Below are positions 49,287-63,400 of a stretch of 64,000 nucleotides of DNA, in pieces. Numbering within the stretch: position 1 is the first letter of the stretch; each line of letters starts with the position of its first letter. A program made the translations under genes and the position numbers. The notes beneath the pieces are model-generated. The model did not search any database and was not told the origin of the DNA. It saw nothing but the letters and a program-made list of their open reading frames with translations. Source of the stretch: Odontesthes bonariensis (Eukaryota > Chordata > Actinopteri > Atheriniformes > Atherinopsidae); contig NC_134513.1 of the NCBI RefSeq assembly GCF_027942865.1, forward strand, positions 35,457,429 to 35,521,428, read 5' to 3'.

Positions 49287-49700
49287 TGTTAGCCCGATTC
49301 TTTTGTTGGAAGCCCAAGAACAAACCGGAGAAATCTTCAGTTCACAGGCAAAGTAAGGCAGCGCTGGACTCATGGTGACAGAACTCTCACAGGGTCTCCG
49401 TCCTGAGCCCCGATCTCTGGAAAAATTCCACATTTATTTTCTTCACATTTATCTGGTTTATAGAGTATAATTGGCCAGTTAACAGCGCTGTCCACATAGC
49501 TCTTTTCCTTCCTCTTTTAATATGTTAAGCAATGTGTGTGAGAGTGTTGTTTTGGGCATGTATCTAATGCAACTGATCTAATTTGACAAGATAGAGAAGT
49601 TTAATCTGTTCCTGTTATACAAGTCAGTTCTAACCAGTTATGTTATCCTATAGTTCTAAATCATAATGTCGTGTTCAGTGGAAAACTACGACTATTTCTT
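49287..49700. repeat. Direct duplicated segment, copy B
   Basis: Counterpart of 39765-40600 without the MITE, about 70% similar. 49700-50090 is AT-rich with nothing recognised. Confidence 0.55.
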
Positions 49701-51299
49701 GTTTTTTTTTCAGCTGCAGCTTCATGATTCTGGATAAAATTCACCGGTTTAGGACTGTTATGTATGCAGATAATTCCAATAATAATAAATGTTTATTTGG
49801 CATTTGTTAATAACAAACAAGCATCTTTTCTTCTCACCGATAATACTTTACACACAATACTTTTTGACTTGTGGAGGAATTTTAAGTAAATCCTATCATA
49901 ATTAGAATACGAATAAAATTAAATAATATAGTAAAGCCACCTGGCTAGTATGTGGACTGTTTTTTCAGACAACACAAATGTCAATTTACCAGTAAACCTC
50001 AAGGGGAAATTATTTTGTATACAACTGAAAAGTAAAATAATAAGTGATCGCATATCGTTTCTTTAATTAAATTTTTTATAATTATTTATACAATCATTTA
50101 TTTAAATGTTTTAATTAGCAGAGGGACCAACATCACCGAGAGCAACAGCCTCAGTAAATTAATTTTCCACTGATGAAAAACATGATAAACCTGGTCTAGT
50201 TGAGCTTTGCTGCCTGTATGATGTATGCCCTATAATAGAGTGTTAACATTTGTCCTGTTTATGTAGTTTGAGCTGTTCAGCCCTGTGTACAACTTGTTCT
50301 GATGTAAAGTATGTCATTACTGATATTCACAGATCAGATATATTTCATTAAATCTAGCAACAGTAGACATCATACTAGAACAAAGGATACACCTTTTATC
50401 AGCTCATGTCATACTATAAAAGATAATTCATAATTGAAAGGAATTCTTTCATCTGATATACCTTTATAGTCCACGTTATTACAAAAGCATATGTTGGATG
50501 TTCTCACATTTGCTTATTTGTATTGTGTGGTTTAACATACACAATTTACAGAAAAAGTCTTCTGAATATGATCACAATATATTTAAACAACGTGAAAAAG
50601 GTAGAAATTATGTGTCAGTGAGCTACATCTTTAATTATACTTCACTGTGTAAATATATTGTAATCTGGGACATTTTGTATTACTTTTAACATTCACTGTT
50701 GTGATCAATAATGTGGTTCAATCGTTTGATGTCTGCTGTTAAGGGTTGGGGCAGAGAGGACTGGTCTGTCTGAAAATCTTTTTTGCTGTTACAATGATAC
50801 ATTAATCTGACTCACACGTTTCAGGCTGTAATGAATAAGATCCACGTGATGTTTTACAGTGATTTACAAAAAATAAACGGTGGGAAACATACAACACCCA
50901 CTGTGTGGTTAAGTTAGGCAGCCAGTTGCCTCCACCGACAGCACTGTGTTTGAGGGCACGTAATTAACCTCTGTTTAATGAAAAGCAATGAGCTGCAGTT
51001 CAATGTTTTTACATCAGATGTTTGAATAAACATGTCCTCTTGCTGTTAAAGTCGTAATGGTGGAGTTTTTGTGTATTTTAAAGCATTTAGAAGAGAAATC
51101 CGAAGGAAAAGTCACGGAGTATTGCCTCGCCCGGGGACAGATAGGACCGTTTTAAACGCTTTCCAAACAAAATACAAAGATGTTTTCAGGTTTGTGAGGC
51201 TTCTTAATGCAGACAAACTTCTCCTTTATGAGTGTGATTTATTTACAGCTTAAAGTATTCTCTTCGGATGTATATTTTATCCATTTTTCGGTGAAGAGA

Positions 51300-51306
51300 A
51301 AACACA
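51300..51306 (+). promoter_or_regulatory. H1 AC box (H1-2)
   Basis: AAACACA, 140 bp upstream of the ATG, as at H1-1. A weak TATA-like TTTAAG lies near 51376. Confidence 0.7.
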
Positions 51307-51445
51307 AGTGTCGCTCTGTTCCTGCCTCGGCTGCGAGCAGCCAGCTGGGTTGAGTCTCCACGGTTCTCATGGTGTGTTTAAGTTCCTGATTTTGTTGGGA
51401 GATCCTGATCAGTCTCATCGGACAAAGCTACGCTGAGATTTAACC

Positions 51446-52060
51446 ATGGCAGAAGTCGCACCAGCAGCACCCGTCGCTCCGGCTAAAGCCCCGAAGAAGA
51501 AGGCAAGCAAGCCGAAAAAGAAGACCGGGCCCAGCGCCCGCGAGCTCGTCCTGAAAGCTGTGGCAGATTCTAAGGACCGCAAAGGACTTTCTCTAGTTGC
51601 GTTGAAGAAGACTCTGGCCGGTAAGGGCTACGATGTGGAGCACAACAGCGCCCAGATCAGACGCACCATTAAGAGTTTAGTGGAGAACGGCTCTCTGGTC
51701 CAGACTAAAGGAACAGGGGCTTCTGGATCCTTCAAGGCAGCCAAGCCCGCTGAGAAGCCCAAGAAGGCACCGAAGAAAGCCCCGGTCAAAGCCAAGAAAC
51801 CGGCAGCCAAGAAGCCAACGGCCGCCAAGAAGCCCAAAGCAGCTAAAACGACCCCGAAGAAGGCAAAGAAACCCGCTGCTGCAAAGAAGTCAACCCCAAA
51901 GAAGGCAGCAAAGAGCCCGAAGAAGGCTGCAAAGAAGACCGTTACACCCAAGAAGGCTGCAAAGAAGGCAGTTACACCCAAGAAGGTTGTGAAGAAGACA
52001 GTAAAAGCTAAAAGTCCAAAGGCGAAGAAAGTCCCCGCGAAGCGGGCAGCCAAGAAGTAG
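51446..52060 (+). CDS. h1: Linker histone H1, copy 2 (204 aa)
   Basis: The same domain plan as H1-1: a winged-helix globular domain at about residues 27-100 identical to copy 1, and a Lys/Ala/Pro C-tail with SPKK/TPKK sites. It lacks the VSAKK unit near the C-terminus (reads [12 protein letters not shown]), and has Pro for Leu in the KKPTAAKK stretch and Thr for Val in KKTVKAK. It stands head-to-head with H1-1 across a 15-kb gap. A stem-loop lies 29 nt after the stop. Confidence 0.97.
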   Translation: MAEVAPAAPVAPAKAPKKKASKPKKKTGPSARELVLKAVADSKDRKGLSLVALKKTLAGKGYDVEHNSAQIRRTIKSLVENGSLVQTKGTGASGSFKAAKPAEKPKKAPKKAPVKAKKPAAKKPTAAKKPKAAKTTPKKAKKPAAAKKSTPKKAAKSPKKAAKKTVTPKKAAKKAVTPKKVVKKTVKAKSPKAKKVPAKRAAKK

Positions 52061-52089
52061 ACCTGTCCACCTCTGTTTCCCTCAACAAA

Positions 52090-52105
52090 GGCTCTTTTAA
52101 GAGCC
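52090..52105 (+). terminator. Histone 3' stem-loop (H1-2)
   Basis: GGCTCTTTTAAGAGCC then ACCCA; CAAGAGCAC downstream is a possible U7-pairing element. Confidence 0.96.
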
Positions 52106-52115
52106 ACCCAAATAT

Positions 52116-52975
52116 CTCAAGAGCACATTTCCAATTTCCTGCCTATTTTGATATTTATATTTTTATACATATAATACTTCTGTCAACTCTCATACTTTAA
52201 ATGTATGTGTAATGTGTTTTTTTTTTTTTTTTTTGTTTTTAGTTATCTTATTCAAAGTTCTGTCATTAACTTAAGAATAATCCATTCATCCGTTTGTTTC
52301 CTCTGACCCTTTGTGGAAAAACAGATTTCCTCTTCCCAGCTATACTCGAGTTTCAGAAAAAGAAACAAAGTCTGTCTTATGAAGTGTATTCAGTGTATTG
52401 TTTCTCTGTGGAAACGGGTCATCTTTAAGGAACATTTGTCTGATATTACAACACTTGGTGTTTATGCAGGTGAAGGTAGCCCAATCAGAGTAAACTGGCT
52501 TTTTTGTGTTTATTACAAAAAGTGAATGGATTTGAGGAATTAAGTCGCATGTAAAAATGTACCGAACATAAAGAGAGGAGTCCCTGGCAGGTTACAAACA
52601 ACAAATAATTTAATTTGCCATGGATTTGATGCAATCCAAATCAGGAAAACCTTTAGTTTAGTTATATACCCAAAGAGTTTGTGGGTATATAACTCAGGAA
52701 CTGAGTAATGATGTTGTACATTGAAGCCCTTCATTTTCGTTTAAGTTTATATATATGTAACTTAAATAATATATAAATATCTCTCTATATTGAGATATTT
52801 ATTAAGTTTGTACGCCATTCCATGTATGGCCTATGTTGGTGTCCTGGTACACAAATAAGAAATTATTATATAAGATTGCGATCGTATGAATTGAAATTAA
52901 CAAACTTTTTTTAATTATTTATTATTTTATTGAAGATTTTTTAACTATTCTAATGTATATTCTCTGCAGTTACGT
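52116..52975. other. Diverged spacer between H1-2 and H2A-3
   Basis: An AT-rich spacer with a T-run at 52218-52235. It is not clearly alignable with the left-arm spacer 34490-35317. Confidence 0.6.
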
Positions 52976-52991
52976 GACGTCGGCTTTTCTG

Positions 52992-53051
52992 ATTGGACGA
53001 TCACTCTACAGCTGTGTCTGGCCAATGAATGCACAGAAGGCCTTTATAAAA
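52992..53051 (+). promoter_or_regulatory. Promoter elements of H2A-3
   Basis: ATTGG (52992-52996), CCAAT (53022-53026), TATAAAA (53045-53051), 69 bp before the ATG. Confidence 0.75.
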
Positions 53052-53062
53052 TCGAGCTTTGA

Positions 53063-53506
<444 letters not shown>

Positions 53507-53534
53507 ACATAAATCACTAGTCCGCCGCCAAAAC

Positions 53535-53550
53535 GGCCCTTTTAAGGGCC
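53535..53550 (+). terminator. Histone 3' stem-loop with covariant pair (H2A-3)
   Basis: GGCCCTTTTAAGGGCC then ACCCA; the same C-G fourth pair as H2A-2. Confidence 0.93.
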
Positions 53551-54057
53551 ACCCACTTGCATCTAACGAGCACTCTCCTTATAATTATATCAAATGACTA
53601 AAAGAAACCTGGAACTGCTGTGAGACTATTGTAATTTTAGTGGTCATGATTCTTCTTGTTTAACTTTAAAAGTTAAGTGTTAATAGGCTCCAGTATACAA
53701 CTGCAAACCGCTTTCACTGCTGCTACTTTATTGGTCACCTCATCTCCTGGAGAGATTCTTGCTCAGTCTGACAAAACATTTAAAACGTGGTATTATGAAC
53801 CGAAATAATCTTATTAAAAGGAATGCGTATGGTGATGAATAATAAATGAAGACACCACAATTATTGCTTAGTCAGTTATAAGTAAGGCTGTCTGAGGTGT
53901 AATGTCAACTTTAAACCACACCTCACATTGATTCACTCATGGGACCTTTCTTGAGGTTGTGGCTTTGATCATTTTTTCTGTCCAGTTTTACTATGGTGGC
54001 AGAACTAAATGTTTATCAGACGATACCTTTATGTACAGTTCAGGCCTACATTTAAAT

Positions 54058-55157
54058 TATGCCCCTTTTCCACCGCCAAGCTAGCCCTACTCTACTCGGT
54101 TCGATATAGCCCTACACTACACGGCACCAGTAACATTTTCTTTTCCACCCAAACTGTGACCTGGAAGTGGGCGGAGTCGGCCCGTTCACCACTAACGTGA
54201 CGTCGGTTTCAGGTGACTACAAAGTGTCACGCCGCGGTTAGTCAAAAGTAAACACAAGATGGAGTGTAATGTGTAATGCAGTTGACAATTCATATTGTTT
54301 AGTTAAACCAAGCTCTTTATTAAAAAAGACAGTACAAAAGTAAACAGCAGGAGTTGTCTCAGACGAACTGAACATACAAAACATCAAAACGCATTATAAC
54401 ATCAGATTCTCCTCCGTGGTAAACGCCAAACTCCTTCCTGCACACTTTACAGAACGCCTTAAATTCATCCGTCAATGCATTTGTAAGCCATGAATATTTG
54501 CCCTCCCATTCCTTCCTGTACCTGCAAAGCATTTAACATTCAGTTCAGTTTATTTATATAGCACCATATCACAACAAATTTCATCTCATGGCACTTCAAT
54601 AATACAGTCCAATTTATTGTAATCATAATCAAATTAAAAGATAATATAAATGTTTTATTTCAGTGTAGGGTACAGTCACACAAAATATGTCAATTTCTGT
54701 TTATTTAAATTCCAAACTTAAATGAATGTGTATATTAACATAAAGAGCCAAGTTTTTCAGCAACACATTTATCCCATCTTATTTATCTAAACTTACTATA
54801 TAAAATGTAATAAATGTAAATTTCCACTGTTTTTGTTGACTCGTTGATTGTTCTGAAGAAAATGTGCACATCATTAATATCTGTGTAATTACAAAAATTA
54901 CATGGGTATTATCTTTTAACCACTGCAAGAGGTTTTTCAACAAGTTCATTTATACATTAAACGACACTTTGGTGGCAGTATATATATATCATATATTTGG
55001 TAGCCTCACATAATTGTAAGCACCATTTGTTTTGTCTTCTGTCTCAACTGAAGCAAAGATGCATTTTTAGAGGTTGACATTTAATAATGTGCCTATATTC
55101 TCATAGATCAATTTTGTTAGAGTACTTTCTGGTCTCAGCTCTTATAGTAAAGTGAGT
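54058..55157. other. Spacer with transposon-like and LINE-tail fragments
   Basis: 54058-54240 begins GCCCCTTTTCCACCGCCAAG, like one end of a Harbinger-type element; no convincing partner end was located. 54541-54620 (CAGTTTATTTATATAGCACC) resembles a LINE 3' tail. The rest is AT-rich. Confidence 0.4.
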
Positions 55158-55173
55158 GGCTCTGAAAAGAGCC
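55158..55173 (-). terminator. Histone 3' stem-loop (H3-3)
   Basis: On the minus strand GGCTCTTTTCAGAGCC: the last loop base is C instead of A, still within the consensus. 22 nt past the stop. Confidence 0.93.
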
Positions 55174-55195
55174 GTTGTGTTGGTGTGGACTGAGT

Positions 55196-55800
<605 letters not shown>

Positions 55801-55809
55801 AAAATGTAC

Positions 55810-56960
55810 TTTTGTAGGAGCAAATATACACAGACAGCCATACCATGAGGAGAGGGAAAGCTGGCGGCTTTTTCCGGGTGGTACTACACTCTAGGGGCGC
55901 CAACGAAGCAGTGCAGAGCAGGCAGAACTCTCTGGTGATACTATGAGATCCACCTTAGATGCAGCCATTGCTTTGGATAGAATTTTTTATATTTTTTCAT
56001 TTTAATTTTCCTAAAGGCAGGATAAATTATCCTTTCAAACGGCACTTGTTTTGATTTTTTAGACTCACTAGATTTGTTTAAAATACACATTTATTGTCAG
56101 TATTGCATCCCGAGTGACGTCACCTATGTGGCATCACTTTACGGCATGGTCAGTCCTAGCGCTGAGCTAGCAGAGATGTGTTAGCTCAAATAGTTACAGA
56201 TTTCAGCACAGCCCTTTTACATACTCTCTGACTAGCCTCTGGTTTAGCTTTGGTTGTTGTTAGCAGCACCAGGTTAGCACTCTGGCACAGTGGACGAGTG
56301 CCGTAAAGCAGCCGGTCCTAATCAGCCGTGCGTTCTTCAGATTCCGTTAGCTAGATGCTAGCGGAGACTGACTCGCAAATGTCAGACCTGTAAGAAAACA
56401 GAAAGCTATAACTCCCAGGTTATTGTACTTTCGATATAAATTCACATCCCTCTGTCAGAAATCAGAGTAATATTTTCAGGTTTCAGCCGCTAGCGGGGAC
56501 ATTTGAGTTATTAGCGCCAGCCCTATGGCCAATGATCATTCTGCACTCGCTCGCCAGCGCCCCCAGACAAAATCAACTGAACTGCAGCCAAAAAATTTTT
56601 TTTTTTTTTTTTTTTTTTTAATAATGGGGCGAATGGGAAGTGGAACGGCTGTCTGTAAAAGGGCCATACCTCGGTACCAATAAGTCAGATTTTACATCAA
56701 TTTAATGTGTGAATTGGCACATTTCATGTCAAATTGGCAGAGAACCTACTGTACACAACATGTTATTTGTACAGAGGTTTGATGTAGCCACTGTGGATTT
56801 AGTTATATTTAAACTCTTATATGCTTGTTTACGAACCAACATTTCTGTTAAATTGTTTATTTTTGAAACAATACGAATATTATCATTTATATGTAAGTAG
56901 TCACTAAATATGTATAATATAAACATAGGTAGATTTGAGAATAGGGATCGTGCTCTGAAA
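55810..56960. other. Spacer between H3-3 and H4-3
   Basis: It has a T-run at 56598-56619 and a GC-richer stretch with GCTAGC-type motifs (56150-56530) that looks repeat-derived, though no termini could be paired. No gene supported. Confidence 0.4.
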
Positions 56961-56969
56961 GGTGTGGTT

Positions 56970-56985
56970 GGCTCTTAAAAGAGCC
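56970..56985 (-). terminator. Histone 3' stem-loop (H4-3)
   Basis: On the minus strand GGCTCTTTTAAGAGCC, 26 nt past the stop. Confidence 0.95.
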
Positions 56986-57011
56986 GTTGTTTTGTTGAAA
57001 GGGTTTAAACT

Positions 57012-57450
<439 letters not shown>

Positions 57451-57479
57451 AGCCACCCATTTCCGGTTAATGAAACAGT

Positions 57480-60400
57480 CCTTCATTATAAAAGTACAAG
57501 CATTGCAACACTCGTTGTCTCGTGATGATATAATAAATAAACCAAAAGTCTACTGAAACTGTTTAATAAGCACCTGCATACCCATACACACTTACTGCGT
57601 CATGTCATGTGGTGTAACATAATTTTCAGAGTTAGTGCCCTTCAGATAAAAGTCAGGGTGACATCACTTACATTCTCCTGCTATTTTTGATCCTTAACAG
57701 ATATGAATATTTGGTAGCCTGAAGGTTGAATGTGCATTGATCAGCTGTGCAGATGCAGATCCTTTCTCATCCAAACTATAATGTGTCATATGCCTACACA
57801 TAAACAGCATTCATTCTTCAGTTCTGTATCCATGTTATAATGGACGAAACACCTTCTCCAGATCCAGATAAAAACAGTAAATATTCACAATTTAAATATG
57901 TAAGACAAGTCTTTCCTCCCAGGGATCTTCTAATTCTCACACTGTGGGCCTTCCCTAAATATCAACACAATTACTTTGTTCAGTGTTATATTTCTGTGCT
58001 TATGAATGTTATTTGATCCATTAGACGCTCAAATGTTTGTTCAATATAACCAGGTAATGCTGTTCAAAGATCCTTATTAGTGTCAAAGTCTCAGCTTTGC
58101 TTTCTAATTGAGCAATTTCATGATCCCAGCAGATATTTTACTGTACATTTTTTGTGGGTCATTTGTTGTTTTTTGTTGTTGTTGTATTTATTGGTTAAAT
58201 GTATTATATAAATAAAGGTGACTTGACTTGGACAAATTAAAGCAGACTTTTTTTGTCACTTTATCTAAAATATACAATCATGCTTTCAATTTTTCTTAGC
58301 CAGTGTATCCTTCTTTAAAACCTCTGGAAAAGACCCCGGCACCTCAATGACTCTGAACAAGATGAAAGCTGGTATGGAAAATTAATGAATGAACAAAGCC
58401 TCTCTACTCTACATCATCCATCTGTGGCGTTTGTGACAAAGGAAAATCAATTGAATCATAATGAAAAATATAAAGACTATATAATGAGTGTAAATCATAG
58501 GTCACGTTTGCCCATTTCTCAGTCTTTTAAGACCACAGCATAACTACGGTATCCTCAGACTACAGTGAAATGAACCAGTAATGTGTCAGAAATACTGTTT
58601 ATAAGTTCTGATCAAACCTCTTTTTTAAAACGATGTTGAAACATAAATGTAAATATGTGAATAATAAAAAGTGTGGCAGAACTAACTTAAAGTTTTTCAT
58701 GTTCATTATTGACTTTGTTTCAGACGAAACCTGTAATTACAACAAGTTCATCTGTCTGAGATGCCAAAAGATGATTTATGGCTCCATCTAGTGGCAAAAT
58801 AATGAAATACAGTCTTTGTCAGAGAAAAAACAACAACAACGTTCAGCTTGTTTCAGTTTATTTCTTAACTCTTCTGCATATATTATCAACAATTTAACAA
58901 ACAGGTTTCTTTGAGTTAAAAACACAATGTAACATTAACGGGATGAGGTTTAACAAGTGATACACTTAAACCACTTATACACAGAAAATTTTGGCTTCTT
59001 CAGACCAGTTTGGCAGCGTCATTTTAGGGGAATGTTGTCAGTAAAGGTTCTTTATGGACGGATGCAGCTTCACAGGTGATTCACACTCACGGGCAGTGAA
59101 GTCTGCCGACTCCACACAGAAAGGAAAATAACTCCACTACTTCTGGCAGAACACAACATCATTGGCTGGATATGAACGTTGGGTTGTGTTCTGTTAACTA
59201 AACTCATGCATTAAGAAAGTTACACTGTGAAGGTGAGCCTAAAAACAGTCAATAAATATTGAAAAATGCTGCAAAATCAGTTTGTGCCTCTGAGGGTTTT
59301 TCATTCCGAAAACAGCAGATAAACAAACAAGTAAACAAATCAATAAATAAATAAGTCTGGCGTTCGGTTCGGTAAAGCAGATTTTTAGTGACAAAAGTGA
59401 AGTGATATTTCCTCACCTCTGTTGCAGCACATCAACCAAAGATGAAACTTTATGCTAAAATACTTTAAATTGACTGGTTTTAGATGGTTTCCATAAATTG
59501 CTAATGTTTATTAAACAAGAGAAGAACAATATAAAGTGCCACCCCAGCAGTTATTAATCCCCTAAATGATTATCTGTGTTCCTCACAATTGTACATTTTG
59601 AGGGTTGTTTTTACCCTAAAATAAGACTATGAGTCTATAACTTCGTCCCTATGAATCAGCTAATCCCCAGCAAACAAAATAATCTCTCGGTACGCCTCCA
59701 TATGTCGCTGAGTAGAGTTCCTTTTAGTTACTGGGGTATTATCGTTCCCCTAAACTAATGTTGAAGGAAGAGGTTATCCAAAGATCGGAAATTAAACATT
59801 TCCGGAGGCCTGGTCTTATTCACAACAATAACTTGTGATCTATGTAAAGAATTCCCACAAACAGTGTTGTAGTGGGCACCAACAGCTCTCAGCAAACCTC
59901 TCCTCATGGCTTATGTTATCTTCTTATATCATCGGTTCTTCACAGCACATCCCGACTACCCACAGGGTGGGTAGTCGGGATGGGTTCTTGCAGTTTTCTA
60001 TGTAGAATATTACAGACTGAAGGTGGTGCTCTGCTCATTCAAAGCAGTGAAGGTTTAGCTAATGATCAGTCTTGTTACAATAAAAAAAAAAAAAAAACAC
60101 AAAGTTAAAGACTTGAATTTGAAGTTTCAACAAATGGCTTTACAATTTCTTATTAATTTACTCACAGGCTCACCAGCACATCTCACAGTAGTTTGTGAAA
60201 CTGGGACAGCTGTGAGAGCTGTGACACAGCTTTGTCATTTCTCATGTACGTGGACACAAAATAACTTAACGTAGGAATAGTGTTACAGCGTTTTGTGAAA
60301 CTGTTGCTGAAGGGATGAAAAAGTCCAAGGAGGTTATCATCCATCCAGAAGACCTGAGTTTTTCTGCTTATTTTCTTTCTTTTAAAGAATCTCCCCTTCA

Positions 60401-63400
60401 GTAGTTTAGGTTTAGGCCTCTAAACCTACTTGGCTAGGGTTAGGAAAACAACATGCTTCACAATAGCAAGTAACAAAACTCCTTTGGTTGGCTTAACGTT
60501 TGATACGTACCGTCACATCTGCAAAAGACACACAACATGCTGCAGAAACAAGTTCACTGAAATACATTATTTTACACTTAACATAGTTTGTTTTTCTCCA
60601 TCAGCACAAATACAATTATTCAATTTTTCCGTGATGCGGTTGGACTCAAAGCCAGTCGATATGTTGCTCTATGTTTGCATTATTAGACATTTGCATGGTG
60701 TCCAGATGAATTTTCTTTTGTAGACATGACAAGAATTCCTGCTAAAGATGAGGGTAGAAGATACTGAAGATTCCAACATCATCGTCAGTGTTCAATAAAA
60801 GATGAAACTGGAGCGAGAACCTTCAGGGAGTCAATGGATGTGCGTCCTGATGATCTCTGCAAACCTTCAACAGCAGATTAATGCCCAGATTTTAACAATA
60901 TGTTATTTTGTTTGATATCCACATGATTTTGGTCACACATTAGTACCTTTGATTGGTTAAAAGAAGAAACGACACACTGGATCTGCTTTACCAAACAAAA
61001 GCTGAACGTAGCAGAAAGACGACTCCCTGAGAGGCACAAACTAACTCAAACTCAGCACCGATCCTTAAAGTTCATGATGCTCGATGAGCCAATAAAAATA
61101 TGAGTGAATGTGAGGTATAAGGAGAGCTAATGGACAACGTTTGTCGGACTTCAGGGATAAGGCTGAACATTGATCTGCACAGTACAGGGATAGCAGCTTC
61201 AAGGAGACACGTAACACAATTCACAACGGCAGAAAACAGGGTAGAAACAATAAAACAATCACTGTAAATTCTCAAACAGTGGATGCAGAGTTCTGTCTTT
61301 ATTTTCTTGATGTCTAAGCCTTTTACGGACCTTTGCAAATTGTTGTTCTCATCTGCTGCTCCAAATGCCTCTGGTTGTTTCATATTAAAAAATCTTAATT
61401 TGTTAAGACCCTTCACATCGTATAGAAGGCATGTACATATATTAAGAAAAATTCAATGAGCAGCATATTACCAGCAGCAGTTTATTTGATCGTAAACTTA
61501 AGTTATCATGTGTGCCACTATAGGAAGCCTAAGTGTGAAAAAGTCACCAATTTATATGGTATTTACTATCAGTGATAAAGTCACAGTCACTCATCAGTAA
61601 GTTACAGGGTACTGTTATGGCAGTTTATACCTAATTTAGTCTGTGGGGCAAACTATTTAAAGTTCTGAAAGCTCTGCTTCGTCTGGCAGACAGTATAATC
61701 TCACGCCACCTTTTAATTTACCATGTGGCGCAGAGAATGTTTTTATGAAACAGCCATCCAGTCGAATGGAAATTTCTTACGTTTTGAGACACATTTTCTT
61801 CAAATTCAGCCTGTTTTCATGCACTAAACTAGCAGCACAAAAAACTTGTTTTTCTGCTGAGACTCTAAAGGCTGAGGCTGAGAATCTAAATCTGATTTAA
61901 ACTGAAAACAACTTTAACAGATAATTTACAGTTTGAAATACAGTAACGTGCTGTTATTTAACTGCTGCAGCATGTTAAATAACAGTGAAATACTCACTGT
62001 GTCGAAGCTGCCACTGTTTTACTGTTATTTTACAGAGAAAGAGGCCAATGTGTGTTTGTAGACACAAAAATAACCACATAAAAACGGTATAATCTCACAG
62101 CTTTGTGTGAAACTGTCACAAAGCCAACAGGTAAATTAATTCATGTTCAGAGGCTGAAAGAGTTAAAGGTTGGACTGTTGAAACCCTGTACTTTCTACAC
62201 GTTGTTTTGTCTGATATTAGGATTTAAAAACAAGGTGCTTTAAAATATACCAAACCACATGTTACAAACACGGTGCAGACACATTTGGACTAATATGGGC
62301 TACTTTTGGCATTTATAGCAGAGTTACAGCACTGATAAGTGTAATGTGGGACAGATGTGCCCCAGATGTCACAAACCATCTTTGTAATGGGATACCAGTG
62401 GGTGTTGTGAGGGCCTCAAAAGTAGGCCATGAGTTAGAAAAAAAAAGGTTTCAGATTTGGGCTGAAAATTCTTTTCTGTCTGAAATATGACCCAGATATG
62501 ACCAAGTTTAGCCTAAATGTGTGGGGTTCTTATGGCCCAGATTTGGCCGTGAATCAACGTAGTAACTCACAGTGAGTGTGCTATTTTCACACCAAATGAA
62601 GAGTGTTTTTTATTTATGGGAACACCTTCTAAAAATGCTGATTGAATAGTCTCCCTTTGCCAGTACGAGTGTGGTTACTCTCAGTGCTCTGGGGGCCACA
62701 GTGAACTCAGAACCGGTCCAGAAACTATCACTTCCTCCCACTGGAGAACACTGTGAGCACAACATGGTATTACACTGTATCCTGCAGTCTAATCACAGCT
62801 CCTGATAAGCACAACTTCCTCAGATAATTACATAAGTTTATTAGTTTTGATCGGACTCTGGACGCTAGCCCAACACAACGGGACTGAAAGTGAGCTGCCA
62901 ACTATCTCACAGGTTGTTTAATAGTTCAGTTTTGTCTCTTTCCATCCCTGAGTTGTTGCAGTCAGTTTCAGCAGAGCTTCCATATCAGACACTACATTTA
63001 GGAAATATGTGTTTCTGCAAAGAAAAGGTGAGCTGTGCACCTGGGTGCTGTGTTCCAATCAAAGCTTAAAGGAGCCTGAGCCGATAAAAACACAACTGCT
63101 GACAAAACTCTTTCTCACTTCATACAAGCCACATGTCGGTGGGTTTGTGGATTAGTGTAAAAGATATACACCAAACATGGTTATCCTGGGCCACATCTGG
63201 CCCACACAACACTTACCAGTGCAGAATCATTCGTGACAAAAGTGGCCAAGATGAGTCCAAAATGTGTCTGCTGTCTGGGATTATTTTGAAAGCTGTATTA
63301 AAAAAAATGAAACAAAGAAAAACATTTATTTTGTGTAAAAAAAAAGAGTCCAGGCTAAAGGACTGCACTTACCGCAGAAATAGTTGTTTAAAAAAAAACA

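Larger units (their letters stand above)
50095..52115. repeat. Inverted-duplication block, H1 side, right arm
   Basis: Matches 35318-37345 in opposite orientation, from 1.35 kb upstream of H1-2 to about 10 bp past its stem-loop. Confidence 0.85.
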
